DNA of 64,000 nt from Synanceia verrucosa (GCA_029721515.1 CM056556.1:6820501-6884500), one strand, 5' to 3'; numbered from the stretch's first letter, positions 13,650 through 25,819 are shown. The notes: generated by a model from the letters alone, not told the origin. Numbers and translations: made by a program.

Positions 13650-13863
13650 CGTTGACTGCTTGTGTCACTGCATTCAGACAGTGTGAGGTAGGTAGAATCA
13701 TCAGGATGCAATACTGGAAATAATATCAGACTCCTGGGAGGAAAAGTTGTCAGGCGCTCCTGTGTACCGCTTAAGTGGAGTTGAAGAACAGAGTACAAGT
13801 AGCTGGGATGTGATGTTTCCCACAGCAACACTCACAGTGGCTACAGTACTGTAGCCTGAGTCC
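13650..13863 (-). pseudogene. THAP-type pseudogene, downstream exon
   Basis: On the minus strand the segment begins after a good acceptor (TTGACATTTTTCAG) and ends at AACG followed by GTAAGTAA, an excellent donor. No single frame is open throughout. One frame reads DSGYSTVATVSVAVGNITSQ and stays open until a stop near 13701. A second frame then carries PDDSTYLTLSECSDTSSQR up to the donor. The simplest reading is one former coding exon with a frameshift near its middle. It lies 715 bp downstream of the THAP exon in the same orientation. An alternative is a transcribed non-coding exon. Confidence 0.5.
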
Positions 13864-14578
13864 CTGAAAAATGTCAAGCAAATAAGAATAGTAATATAAC
13901 TTTTATGGTTTTGATAAGAGTGTTTTACCATATGGGGAAAACTTGGAATCTGTCTGTTAACATCACAACCATTCAGAATTACTAACAAACACAAAATGGT
14001 CAGTGTGACATCCAGCTTCTCTGGTGATTTTGTTGTCATACTGGCATGCTGTGTCTCTTTGTGAAAATATGGAATAGTACTCTAAATGACATGGCTGTTG
14101 AATAGTTCACATTTGATGTTATTTTTCATGTTATTGGCATTTCATGTGTCTTTTTGTACTGGTTTAAACACCTATTTCATATCAGTTCTAGCTGCATAGC
14201 TATTTTCATGATGGTCTTTAGGATCACCGATATACGCACAGTAAATGGGTAACTACTACCTGCCAGCCTTTCCGGTCAGTGCTACCATGTAGGGGTGTAG
14301 TGATGAATGTCCCAGACACAAAGCAAACCGACCTGTCTCTTTACATTGTAATATTGACCGGCTTGCTGCACATCATCCAGCACATCTTTCCATTGTCATA
14401 GACTGAAACTGGCTAGTGTGTAGGCTAATCCACAGGCATTCTTGTTGCCTTACCTCAAAGTGAGCACAAGCTGACTTTCAGTGCGTTAGCATTGGTGGTT
14501 AGCATTACTGGCTGGTCTGAGAGGTGTTCCTCTGTAAAATCACACTATAGAGAAGCATGTGATGAACAGTACACTTAC

Positions 14579-14975
14579 AGTCATGTGTGGGCCCATAGTG
14601 CCAGTGATGGTATCAGGTGATGGCAGGACTGGAGAGTTTAGGCATGGGAGGGAGACAGTAGCGCTTAGAGACGGCAGTACAGTGGGATGATGGGCAGGTT
14701 GGGAGACATCCAGGGATGGCCTTCCCAGATGATCAACAAAGGGGTGGGAGACAGTTGGTACGGCTTCATTCACCTGTATCAGCGGCCTATCTATGATTCT
14801 CAGTCGTCTCCGATGAGAGTTTGTAAAACATGGTGTAAAATAGAGACTACACAGTCGGGAGCTGTCCATCAACATGGCCCTTCAGAAAATCAGTCCACTT
14901 CTCCTTTGTGACGACATTGGCCGGAAATTTAAAGTTTTTGGTGTATCCTGGCATCCAGGAATAACACATTTCTTA
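14579..14975 (-). pseudogene. THAP zinc-finger pseudogene, first exon
   Basis: THAP domains are DNA-binding zinc fingers that coordinate zinc through a C-x(2-4)-C...C-x2-H set. On the minus strand this exon reads KKCVIPGCQDTPKT (Cys codons at 14968-14966 and 14953-14951), then KFPANVVTKEKWTDFLKGHV with the conserved FP and Trp, then LCSLYFTP-CF. The three blocks lie in different frames, so at least two frameshifts separate them. The fourth zinc ligand is Tyr where His is expected (14842-14840). No start codon is evident in the first block's frame. The frame stays open after the domain in Ser/Pro-rich sequence to a GTAAGTGT donor at 14578. THAP genes are abundant in fish and some derive from P-element-like transposons. 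This copy cannot make a normal domain. Confidence 0.65.
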
Positions 14976-15032
14976 GTGAAAACAAAAAACAGGCAACTTA
15001 CTAACAAATGTCAAGTGCAAACTCTTTTATGT

Positions 15033-15507
15033 GATCAGGATAACTGACGATTCAAACAGCTCCAGCCTCTGTAGAGTGTTTGGGGCGGAGTAATGTTAGC
15101 TCAAATATGATCGGGATAACTGATGATTCAAACAGCTCCACTGTGAGTGTTGGGGACGGAGTAATGCTAGCTAAAATATGGTCGGGATAACTGACGATTC
15201 AAACAGCGCCATCCTTAATAGAGTGTTGGGGACGGATTTATGCTAGCTCAAATATGATCGGGATAACTGACGATTCAAACAGCTCCAGCCTCTGTAGAGT
15301 GTTTGGGGCAGAGTAATGTTAGCTCAAATATGATCGGGATAACTGACGATTCAAACAGCTCCAGCCTTTATAGAATGTTGGGGGCAGACGTATGCTAGCT
15401 CAAATATGATCAGGATAACCAACGATTCAAACGGCTCCAGAGTGTTGCGCGTAGAGTTATGATAGCTAAAATATGAGCAGGATAATCAAAGATTCAAACT
15501 GCTCCTG
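15033..15507. repeat. Minisatellite, about 76-bp unit, seven copies
   Basis: Units begin near 15033, 15109, 15180, 15256, 15332, 15408 and 15475. Most are 76 bp; the second is about 71 and the sixth about 67 because of small internal deletions, and the last is partial. Each contains GATAACTGACGATTCAAAC followed by a variable GCTCCAGCC block and a GCTCAAATAT end. Divergence is highest at the right edge. The array starts about 60 bp upstream of the THAP pseudogene exon. Confidence 0.93.
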
Positions 15508-16285
15508 AGTCATAGAAACACTGCTGTGTCATTTGACTGTGATTTTAGCCCCGCTCAGAAAATCCTGCCATGAGAAGAGGAGAAAAACAGTTGAGCAGTG
15601 TCACCTCAAAATTAGCACAGTTCGGTGTATGTTCTATGAAAAAGTTTTCTTAGCTTTCACTTTACCCGGGCTGCAGTGAAAGGAAGACGCTGGTGTGAGG
15701 ACCAACAAGTAGCATGAAGGTCCTCTCCTGCCTCTGTCAGACAATTAGCCAAGATAGAAGTGTTAATGCATGCTACTTGTGTAGAGAAAATGCTACTTGA
15801 CCTGCATGCATTTATGATCCTTATGACTATTTATGTCATACAGTACTAATGTTTTATGGACTTTTATAGTAACTCTTCATAATGCACAATGCACTGTGTG
15901 CAATACATTATGCATTTGATAATGCATTATATAGTATAATGCATTATAAATATTCATTCATGAAAAATGTTCTCTAATTTTGCATTGTTAACCCATACAC
16001 TCCTACATGACGCTTGTTTCTTCACGTGTGAACACACTTATTTGTCGGTTGGCTGTCAAGTGCCGTTGGGCCCTTGTGGATTTGTAGCCTTCACTAAGCA
16101 AATGATGAACAGCTCAGAATCATATAGCAAAGCACAGAAAACACTTTACAATGCCAGCTATCACTTTAATCAGGCACATTCTCAATTCATCTTCCAGGTA
16201 ACCCCATTATTTCAACAGTCATAGTGGAATACCTTGTTTGGTGTGTTTTTTTCCATGCTATTGTTTTCATAGCAAGGTGGCTCTG
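15508..16285. other. Unannotated stretch with AT palindromes
   Basis: Positions about 15880-15950 contain repeated palindromic ATAATGCATTAT-like motifs of a kind seen in fish repeats. The 85-codon frame at 15967-16224 has no domain. Nothing else is recognised. Confidence 0.4.
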
Positions 16286-16466
16286 GGGATACTATTGTCA
16301 GTTTGTCTGTCAGTCAGTGCCCCACTTTGGTCCACAAAGTATATCATAGACTAATGGGTGGATTGCCATGAAATATTGCACATGCCTTTTTGGTGCCCAG
16401 TGGATGGGTCCTTATGATTTTACTGACCCCCTGACTTTTACCTTAGAGCTACCAGCATGTTATATT
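16286..16466 (+). repeat. Fragment of a common fish interspersed repeat
   Basis: The text runs from a GTCTGTCTGTC-like start through CCACTTTGGTCCA, TGGATTGCCATGAAAT and GACCCCCTGACTTTTACC. This order of phrases matches a dispersed repeat I know from many fish loci, probably a worn retrotransposon piece. The related phrase GAGGTTGACATTT recurs alone near 16892. No ends or target duplication are visible. Confidence 0.5.
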
Positions 16467-17971
16467 TTTCTATTATGCAGTCATTTATCCCTTTTTTGTT
16501 GTAAACATTCATTGTTTTCAGAGGATGAATCAGTAGTTTGGCGTACCTTTTTTTTTTGTATTATTATTATTATTACTTAGATTTTGTCATATGTATAGTA
16601 CATTGACACACCTAGATATTAAAAATATAATAAAATAAAGTCAAATTAAGAGCAGTGCTCAAACACAGAACACCCAATGTAAGTGCAGCTGCTGTTGTTA
16701 TGGACAGAGAGGACAAACTGTAGAAGTATGAAGCAAAGACTCAGAGTGCTTACTGAGACAGTTAACACAGTTGGATGCATCTTGGATGCAGTCAGCTTTT
16801 TTGAGATCTTATGGTGTCCCGATCCACCCAAAACACCTTAGGTGACTTAGTGCAAATGGGGGAGGCCAATCAGTGAGTTGTCTAACTTCATGAGGTTGAC
16901 ATTTTCCATCACCTGTAGTTTTTGTGGCGTGTTTATTTGAAATTTAAAGTGAGTCATAAAGTGTCTTTTGGATCAGCTTGGTGTGTCAGGACCCTTAGAA
17001 AAATAGAGGATATAAGATAATTTGAAAGATGCATTCATTAGGATGCTTATAAAGACTTTTTCAGTGCAGCTCTTCAGCTAGTGTAAACAAGGATTAACCG
17101 ATGACCTTAGACTACAAAGATGCATGCTGCTCTGCTTTCACACTACTGACACACAGATGTCAGAGGAGCCATCATGCAGAGCAACATTGTGTTTGTGAGA
17201 CGCACTGGCAAGGTCAGACATCCTTATCCAAGCTGAGCACACTCTGAAAGTGGTTTTCTTTGAAGATGATATTTTTCATTATTTTATTCTTGAATGTGTG
17301 GTATCTAATTTAAAACCGGTGCATTATACTGGATATGATGTGATGATGAAAATCTGGCAAAACAATTTCATTTTCCTCACTTGAATCTTTACCCTGTGAC
17401 CTTTTCTATAAATATTTATTATGCTAGTTCCAAGGATGCCATTACAACAAATAGCAAAAGATAATCCAGTGGGTTTTTTATCTTTGTTACAGTAAGCTCC
17501 CTGCTTTTCGAGCTAAAGCATAATCTCATTTAAACTAATAAAACATTTACACAGACATCTCTGCCACTGTTTCCCGCTTTCTATCCATCTTGTGAATGTT
17601 CATCATCTACCCATGTTACTTTGCTCTGTTGCTGGTTCCTGCACTGAGGGCTGCATGTTGTCATTACTGTGATGACACCATCCATCCTGTGGAGAACTGT
17701 TGCTCTGGAGATCAATAGCTGCTGAAAAGTAGAAGAGAAATAGTTTTGAGCAATTGAGGAGGAGTGCCATTCGATATCTGTGACTGATTGAGCTAGCACT
17801 GCTTTCTGGTTGTACTGTAGCTTGCACACTCATTAATAACCAGCCAAATCACCGTCACAATATCTCTGTAATACATGTTGGGTGAAAGGAATTTAGTAGC
17901 AAACAAGCCAGTTGAGATGGTGATGCCTGTTGTTTCTAAAATCTGATTTGATTTGATCTTGTTGATGCTCA
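16467..17971. other. Unannotated stretch, nothing recognised
   Basis: A short TTA trinucleotide run lies at about 16559-16576. Two overlapping minus-strand frames near 17581-17833 are shadows of each other without a domain. Confidence 0.45.
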
Positions 17972-18234
17972 TACCCATATGGAAAAGAAACAGAAAAAAC
18001 TTAGGACTAACTTATATGATTTACTTTTGCATTCTTTTTACACAAGATAATAAAAAGAAGTATAAGGATGTTGTATGTATCATATACTATTCTGATAAAT
18101 ACCCAAATCATGCAAGTTTCATTTTGTTTAAATTTAGTAAAGCTCTTATATCTGGATTCACTGTTGTATGCTTTACATACAAGTTTCATTCAAAGGAGAG
18201 ACAAATTTTATAAGATATCTTTTCCGTATGGGTA
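17972..18234. mobile_element. Short inverted-repeat element (MITE-like), 263 bp
   Basis: The ends TACCCATATGGAAAAGA and TCTTTTCCGTATGGGTA are inverted copies with one mismatch over 17 bp. Both ends carry TA, consistent with a Tc1/mariner-type TA target duplication. The inside is very AT-rich and non-coding. The short inverted repeat and lack of a second copy in the window keep this tentative. Confidence 0.5.
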
Positions 18235-20527
18235 CCCACCCCCTGGCAAACATAATCATGACTTTTTTTGTTTGCAGAGGCCAATAGATCACAGTTAAAG
18301 CCTATTCTCTGTCATCTATTCAGTGCTAAATCAACTGTGGTAATGCTGTTGCTATTCCACAAACCTATTGGTATGAAAATACATATGCAATAGTTTTGAG
18401 ATGCATATTTTTCTTCTAGGGCATGCCTTATATCTTTCCAGCTTACTGACTATATATCAAATTGAAACACGCATCCATAACTTGCATATAAGAGGTTTAT
18501 GTGAGTTTAGCGATGGCTGTGTGGGTGAGACCATGCAACGTTGCTGTGAGGCTTCAAATTCCACAAAGCTGAGTTGAACACCATAAATAGCACATGTTCT
18601 ACTGGCAGGACTGCTGAAATGTGTCAACAGTGTTGATTCAGAGTGCAGGATTTCTGCATTGTGCTAAATAGTATTTTAAAAAGCAACACAATAATAATGA
18701 ATATATTTGTTAGATGTTGTAGCCTTCTATCCATTTATTTTTATGCCTAGTGTCAGCAGAGACACTGATCTCTTTTTCTCTGTAGTGTATGGACAGCTGT
18801 GACTTTCTGGTGTCCTGTCAGACATGGTTATTCTTAAATATTGAATGGCCCTCATCTGGTGCTCAGCCCATGGAGGGGAAAAAAGGAACATATTTCAAAT
18901 TGCTCTTCTCCGACCCTTTTTTTAGTACTTACACCTTCCCTCCCATCTAGTGGGCTCTTCCCTCAGTTGCACATTTGCATTGGTAAGAGGCAGTGCAAAT
19001 ATATCCAGTGAAATCACCAAACTACATTTTGTCTTTGCACAAAAAAAGCTTTCCCTGACAGAAGCAAAGAAAAAACCTAACATTCACATAACCCCAAACA
19101 TTTCTAAGCAAGTGGGCTACAACATAAGTAGTTTCAGAGAAAAAAATAAAAAAATGGGTATGCTGAACTAGATAGGATGAAATCAGATCACAATGGCCTT
19201 GATGTCCAACTCAGGGATTTGGCGAAGGGAACCAAGGGACAGGATCAGGGAGAGCACTGACAGCTTGTACTCTTGATGGCCAAATCCCGACCCCTGTTGT
19301 CTTTCCAACTTAGGGAGCTTTCCAGCAGACATTGGGATGTGTGTGGCCTGTCTGGCACACATCTTATACCCTTGTCATCATCACTCCTGCTATTTATACT
19401 TCTTTTTAACCCATCTTTTGAATTATTGTTATTATTCCTTTTGTCTTGTCCTTTTTGAGGACTGCTGTCCCTGAGCCATATTGTCCTATCCTTTGAGGGA
19501 AAATCACTCCAACTCTCTATACCAACTATCTGTCTATTCAAGCGAGGGTGGCAGTATAGATCCATCTAAAATCATACTGCTAACTGCATACTAATATGTC
19601 TCCGGTCTTGTGGTGGGCAGCTTTGACCTTGGGTCTGGTCTACTTGACCTCATCGATTACAGGCCACAACTGCCGTATGACTTATAGATTGTTCAGATGA
19701 TTAATTTCTAAAAGGAGTCTGTTCTGCTGAAATATCTTACACAGAGAGCACGTAGGACATATATAGCACAGTAGTTACATTGATGTAACTCTGGTTTTAT
19801 GGGACATTAGTGGCAGCATCGTGTTCATTTATAAGGCGTCGTAAGGGTGCAGTGCAGCCTCATAAGATTATTCATCATTTGATGAAACATCACAGATGAT
19901 AAATCATTCATTCACACCTAAATTGAATGTTTTCTTCAACAACTTCATCAGGTCTTTGAAATGAACTTGAAACTTGTGTACAAGTGTTGTTATTTTGTCA
20001 AGACGGAGCTGAAGGACCAGCATGCAAACATGAAGAAGTGAAGTTTGGCAAAGATTAGATCTTATTCAACAGCCACCGTGGTGCCGAGGAGGCTGTTGGT
20101 AGGATTTTGGAGCTTCTGTCTGTTTACTTTGTCCACATACTGAAGCATTGGACAAACGTAAAAATGACTCTTTCTCTTTGCAATGCAGATTTTCACCCTA
20201 TCTGTGGCCACAGAATGGTAAAAAATAGAACTCAAGAAGCACAGTCCTCACCTCTTGCTTTAGACCAACCTCTTTTTTTTGAAAGGACAATGTGTTGACT
20301 TCAGTCTTTTTTCATTGGGAAGTGTGGCTTGTAAGAAAATAAATACTTGTTTTTATTTTTATTTTTTTTTATTTTTTTTTAAAAAGTATTTTTTATTTTC
20401 TTATTTCTTTCTGCAGCTCCATAGATGCACACTAATAGAAGTCGACAGATAATAGTTTTAGTGCCACATTGCGAAATCACAGACTTTGAAGAATGAAATC
20501 ATTGTTTACGACAATAAAGTAGTAAAT
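18235..20527. other. Unannotated stretch
   Basis: A T-rich low-complexity run lies at about 20340-20400. The 106-codon minus-strand frame at 19245-19565 is hydrophilic with an Asn run and no recognisable domain. No transposon ends are seen. Confidence 0.45.
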
Positions 20528-21019
20528 TTAACGTATTGAGGGCCAGCCGTTTTATAAAACAGAAAGTGCCTGGTGCCAGCGTTTTTGCCCATTTTCAGTC
20601 ATATTTCAAGACCCACAGAATATTTTGTACTATGTGTCTGAAAACACTGAATAGCTCAAATGAAAGAAGAGACTCTCTATTTCATCATGAAAAAAAGTTT
20701 GTTTTTACCTTGTTCCTTTCTTGTTTTATCAGAGGTAGAGTAGAGACCAGTTTCACCAAAATCACCACTTTTTGTCCAGAATCCGTCCATTTTGCTCTCT
20801 AATCTCGATCATCTCCACTTCCTGTTTTGATCTCTGTGGTGTATATCGTCTCTTTATACTCTGACTACATCTCCCAGAAGCCCCAAAATTATTCACAGGC
20901 TGCGGGAGACCACGATTGAAGACCCGCTGCCAAAAAAACACTTTTAATTATTACGTCGATGGCACTCAAGTGTTGGATGTTAAATGACATCAAAATACGT
21001 CAGTGGCACTCAGAGTTAA
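20528..21019 (+). mobile_element. 'GAGTGCC' TTAA MITE, copy 1 (full length)
   Basis: The element is flanked by TTAA and runs from TTAACGTATTGAGGGCCA to GGCACTCAGAGTTAA, with imperfect terminal inverted repeats. The inside shares long stretches with copies at 23.7, 40.1 and 56.3 kb: a GAATAGCTCAAATGAAAGAA block, a TTTTGTCCAGA block and a TCTCCCAGAAGCCCC block. There is no transposase. TTAA flanks suggest a piggyBac-like or Kolobok-like mobiliser, but the family is not identified. Confidence 0.8.
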
Positions 21020-21097
21020 AGTCATTATTTACAGAATAAAGTCATAATTTGACGAGATAAAAATCATAATTTTATGAGAATAAAGTCATAATATTCT
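21015..21097. repeat. Degenerate AT-rich short tandem repeat
   Basis: About four imperfect units of an AATAAAGTCATAATTT-type motif lie directly against the right end of the MITE. This type of AAAGTCATAAT repeat is frequent in fish DNA. Confidence 0.6.
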
Positions 21098-21786
21098 AAT
21101 GTGTTGTTTTCAGTTTCAGTGCAGATTTGCAGTACCTTCCCTCTCTACTACTCATGAAAACTCTTCCTGTTGCCTACAGAGAGGGTTGCTAATTATTCCA
21201 TTCTCACCTGATCTCACCCAAACTACAGCACCCTAGATTCTTGTTCACCACGATCTATTGCATTCTTGATTTTTCCAGTGGACATCGCCACCGATGAGTG
21301 TCTAAAGTGTTTGACACACAGGATTTGTTTAAGCACCTATTTGACAGCAAATATTTTATTATACGCACCATAGTGACAACTTCACGCCTTTATGCCTGAT
21401 TCTGTCTGTGTCCAAGACTTTTTGCCTCAAATAATATAATCTAAAATACCTCCCTATAGAACAGCTGATTCCAAATTGTTTCGGTAGAAGGTAGTCCTGA
21501 AATCAACAGAAAATATAATGGAAATATGAAATTGCAAATATTCCTTCATTGTGTGCATGATATCCTTCACCATTATAAGGACATTGGTTGAGTATACAGT
21601 CCAGGAGTTAAATTGGATGGTCTCTCATTACATTTTAATGATGTGTCTTCAGAGCAGGCCTTAAAAGCAGCCTGTCTCTTTGCGACTGCATGGTAATTGA
21701 AAAGAGGTTTCATTCTGGTGCGTGGAAGCCACCAGGGATATTTCTGGAAATAACCCCAATTTTAATGAGTTTGTTCATTAAAAGTT
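21098..21786. other. Unannotated stretch, nothing recognised
   Basis: The DNA is AT-rich and non-coding between the short tandem repeat and the duplicated block A. I see no transposon ends. Confidence 0.45.
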
Positions 21787-22450
21787 GAACAATTTCCTTA
21801 TTAAATGGAGAAAGAATTTCACACAGACAAGGAAAATCACCTATAATGACAGCAATATTAGTCAAAACTCAGTGACACTCACAGACATGTTTGTCTTTAG
21901 GTCGCCAAAAACCAACCAACATTTGTCTGAGGTGTTCTCCTATTTTTTCTTCCCTGACAGTCTCTCACACAAAAAATTAATCAAACCAAAAAATGTGACG
22001 ATAACTAACTTTAGACATAACTTTAAGGATAATTGCCATTATATTTCTGCTCTGTGTATCATAACTGTTTTTGCAATGATAATTGTATTCAACATTTCAG
22101 CTTATTTTACTGTAGAGTTTGAAGTAGCTCCACTTTTCAGGACTTTTAAAGACACATTTACAGCTTAAACCAGCCAGCTGATTAAAGCACATTCCTGTCC
22201 CAATAACAATGTAGTGCACTTTAGTCTGTCTACATTTAGCTTTCAATTATTGATAATTGAATATGAGTGGAATATGAGTGGAATAGAGTTGTATGTTTTG
22301 GCCACCTTTTGAATTAAGTTTAATATTCACTTACCTAAAACATGCCTAAAGCTGCAAAGTTGAGTGTGATGGAGTTAGCCCGACATCTTATTCAGTATAC
22401 ACTCAAAAACCAAAAGGTATCTCAATAGAGAATTAAATATAATTCAAAGC
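21787..22450 (+). repeat. Duplicated segment, copy A
   Basis: This stretch is homologous in the same orientation to 25065-25800. Shared landmarks in order are TTATTAAATGGAGA, TTTCACACAGAC, ACAGACATGTTTGTCTTTAG, GATAATTGCCAT, TTACTGTAG, TTTAAAGACACATTTACAG, AATTGAATATGAGTG and GTATCTCAAT. Its 127-codon open frame (21785-22168) is not kept in copy B, so it is probably not coding. It could be an unclassified dispersed repeat or a local segmental duplication. Confidence 0.85.
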
Positions 22451-23674
22451 TAAAAGAATACAAGCAGCAGAAAAGGCCTTCATAAGACTCAATTTTATCC
22501 CTGAATTCATCAACATTACTAATGTTAGATTCAAGCAGAATTTCTCCCAGATCGGTTGATGTTTGTCATGCAGTTTGAGGGATTTCAGCTTAATTGCCTG
22601 AACAATTAACAATCTGTTTGGATATATCTGATTGGATAAATCCCTGGCATGTTAAAAAGTTTTGTTGGCTGTCTTGCAGTTTGAACAGTTCCATGTTCCC
22701 ATTGCCCACATGGCTGCTGTCAAAAGAAATGTAGAGTAGTATTTTTTTATATTAAAATTAAACTGCATGTTTGGGCATATCAATACTTGAAATCTGAATT
22801 TAGCTAAATAAAATATGAACGCACCCTTTCATCAGTGAATTAAATATGCTTACAAAAGAAATTGAATAGCAAAATCAAAAGCATTGATTTTACCCCATGA
22901 CTTTAATTTGTAGGATTACATATTACCCAGTTCACAAATGAGTAGAAAAAAACTGATATTTTGCACCAATTGATTTCTTGAAAAAAAAAACACCTAATAG
23001 ATCCATGTTGTCTATTATGCATATACAGTATAATATACAATGTATTTTTCTGATACACATATTAGATTAGATACAACTTTATTGTTTACAGTGAAATGTT
23101 GATTAGCAGATGCAAAGAAGCAGTCAACTGCAGTTTAATATGTCATGTGGGAATGCTAAGTTATGGAGTATAATAATAATGTGTTCTATAACGCTTATAT
23201 AAAGTTATATAAACAACTAAAATTCTTTAGACAATATGAACCGTGACACTCCTAACAACTAGGGTTAAAAATATAATATATAAAGGGGTGACATATTGTT
23301 CTGATTGACTATTAAAAGCAGAAAAAATTAGACTTTTTTGGTAGTAACATTTGTTGTAATGTTAATTGTGCATTGCTTTACATTTCTATATGTATCTTAT
23401 CTATATGAGCGTGTCCATTTTAAGGGTTTATATGTAATAACTAGTTTTATAATCATATTGAAGGTGAATTTTCTTTGATTTTGTGGAACCTTTAGCATTT
23501 GCCTGTATTGCCTAATGAGCCAGCCAGCACTGAGCAGTTGTGAAGCTCAGAGTGGGACAGTGACAGCACAGCAAAACTCCACACTTATTCAGAAATGGGT
23601 GAAGAGGTGATGGAGGAGAGGCAACCTGGGTAAAGAAGAAGAGCAAACCTGAGCCGGCACCCACCTGTCAGCCA
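22451..23674. other. Unannotated stretch, nothing recognised
   Basis: The DNA is very AT-rich. The phrase AGATTAGATACAACTTTATTG near 23063 resembles a piece of a common fish repeat. No open frame of interest is present. Confidence 0.4.
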
Positions 23675-23958
23675 AGTTATATTGGGGCTTCTGGGAATTG
23701 TAGTCGTTTACGCCACAGAAATCAAAGCAGGAAGTGGAGACGATCGCGATTAGAGAGCAAAACAATATGGACAAAAAGTGGTGATTTTGGTTAAACTAAC
23801 GTCTACGTCTGATAAAAGAAGAAAGGAACAAGGTAAAACAAACTTTTTTCTCTTGATGAAATAGTCTCTTCTGTGCATGAAAAATGACTCAAAATGGCCA
23901 AAAACGCTGGCACGAGGAACTTTCTGTTTTATAGGCTCGCACTCAATTAGTTTATTAA
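23675..23958 (-). mobile_element. 'GAGTGCC' TTAA MITE, copy 2 (truncated)
   Basis: On the minus strand this copy matches copy 1 from its terminal TTAA (23955-23958) through the GCCAGCGTTTTTGGCCATTTT and TTGTCCATATTG blocks to the TCCCAGAAGCCCC block, where homology stops. The distal terminal inverted repeat is missing. Confidence 0.7.
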
Positions 23959-24919
23959 ATCTTGATACTAATTCAAGATTTCACCATGTTCAGTTGTTAA
24001 GAACAGGAAAGTTATAGACAATTTGGCATCGGGGTCAGTGGAGGATTGACCCGCTTTTGGAACTAGCCTCAAGTGGCCATTTGAAGAACTGCTGCTTTTG
24101 TCACCTAATTTTTCAGCACTGGAGTTTGCTGCTTAAAAAATGGAACAAAAAGATCAATAAAATCCCAGGTTTGGTTTGGCACATAGTTGCTCACTGATCA
24201 GAAATCTAATAGTGCTCTCACATCAGCACCAACCTCTATGAATATGCACCTCATCTCCCTTTCACTTCACCTGAAGCCTATAAAACTGACAGAGATGTGT
24301 TTTACTGCTTGCGATACAAATATGTGATGGTCTGCTTCAGATTACATCAATCCACATCAAGTCCCTGACATCACACTTACTTTAGTTACTTTGTTTTTTT
24401 CCGCTATATGACAAGTTAAAATGTCTGCTGTTTATATCCTTACAGGGTGTGGGCAAGAACAGTGCAGAGAAAGTGATAATAAATGTGTAAAGTGTAGTTT
24501 TCAGCTCGTTATGCTAGTTCTGACAGATTACGGTTATAACCCTTCCCATTCTGTCTCCCCCCATCCTGCTTGTTTTTCAACCCAGTGTGAGATTGAAATT
24601 TTCTCTGCCAATTTCAGGGGTGACAGCAGCTTAACCACCTCTACTCTAACTTAATGTTACCGTTTGAGTGGGGACCTTGTAATAAGTGCTGTCTGAGAGG
24701 CCTAATTCTGGACAAGAAAAGAACCTTAACCAGGGAATAGGATTTTCTTCATTGCTGCAGCATATGGCCACACTCTGATACAAAGTCACTATGCATCTGT
24801 GAAAGCCATTGCAGAAGCTATGCTTTGGATTTTAAGGGTGGATTAGTCAGAGCCATGTTGAAGTCAAATGTTAGCTGTCAGGTCTATGTACAGTACTGAC
24901 ACATCAATATAAAGAAGCT
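23959..24919. other. Unannotated stretch, nothing recognised
   Basis: There are no repeat ends or domain-bearing frames. The 77-codon plus-strand frame at 24421-24654 has no recognisable content. Confidence 0.45.
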
Positions 24920-25064
24920 CTCTATAGTGTTATTTATTTTCTTTTTTATGATCTAATCATGTCTTATGAGCTCATATTGTCATATGTTACCTATAAAATC
25001 AACTAATGGAAGTGTGCTAATGGTATTGGACAGTGTTATTAGATACACTGATTGTCCCTCCTCC
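24920..25064 (+). repeat. 145-bp direct repeat, left copy
   Basis: The sequence matches 25820-25964 at an exact 900-bp offset. It includes the identical run ATATTGTCATATGTTACC and continues identically through AACTAATGGAAGTGTGCTAA and TGGTATTGGACAG. The right half is nearly identical; the left end is more diverged. It borders duplicated segment B on the left. Confidence 0.88.
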
Positions 25065-25709
25065 TTCAAGTTTTGTTATTAAATGGAGACAGAATTTCAC
25101 ACAGACGAGAAACTCACCAATAATGACATTGATATTAGTCATTCCTGAGTGACACTCACAGACATGTTTGTCTTTAGGTCACCAAAAACTAAATAACATT
25201 TTTCTCACAAGTGTTCTCCTGTTTTTTTTTCTTCCCTGACAGTCTCTCACTCAAACAATAATGAAACATATATATAATCAATAATCAAAAAACGTGAGGA
25301 TATCCAACAGTTAAGAAAGAGGGATATCTTTAGAGATAATTTGAAGGATAATTGCCATGATATTTCTGCTCTGTGTATCATAATGATTATCGTTTTCAAA
25401 ATTTCAGCCTATTTTACTGTAGTTTGAAGTAGCTCCACTTTTCTAAACTTTTAAAGACACATTTACAGCTTAAACCAGCCAACTGATTAAAGCACATTCC
25501 TGTGCCAATAACATGTAGTGCACTGTAGCCTGCCTACATCTTTCAGCTTTCAGTTATTGATAATTGAATATGAGTGCAATAGAGTTGTGTTTTTGAATAA
25601 AGTTTAATATTCGAAACTGAAACATGACTAAAGTTGCAAAGTTGAGTGTAATGGAATTACAAACAATCCTTTCAAGTTAGCCAGACTTTTTATTCTCTCT
25701 CTCTCTCTC

Positions 25710-25764
<55 letters not shown>

Positions 25765-25800
25765 AAAATGTATCTCAATGGAGAATGAAATACAATCCAT
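25065..25800 (+). repeat. Duplicated segment, copy B
   Basis: This is the second copy of the segment at 21787-22450, in the same orientation, with small indels. It is sandwiched between the two 145-bp direct repeats. Where copy A has a short TTCAGTATACACT, copy B has a long CT/AT microsatellite, so that expansion is specific to this copy. Confidence 0.85.
25694..25762. repeat. (TC)n(AT)n compound microsatellite
   Basis: A run of about eight CT repeats is followed by about 25 AT repeats. It lies inside duplicated segment B and is absent from copy A. Confidence 0.95.
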
Positions 25801-25819
25801 ACCATGTACTGACTGACAC

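Noticed and set aside
21785..22168. 127-codon frame in duplicated segment A
   Set aside because: The homologous segment B has indels that break the frame, so it is not conserved as coding.
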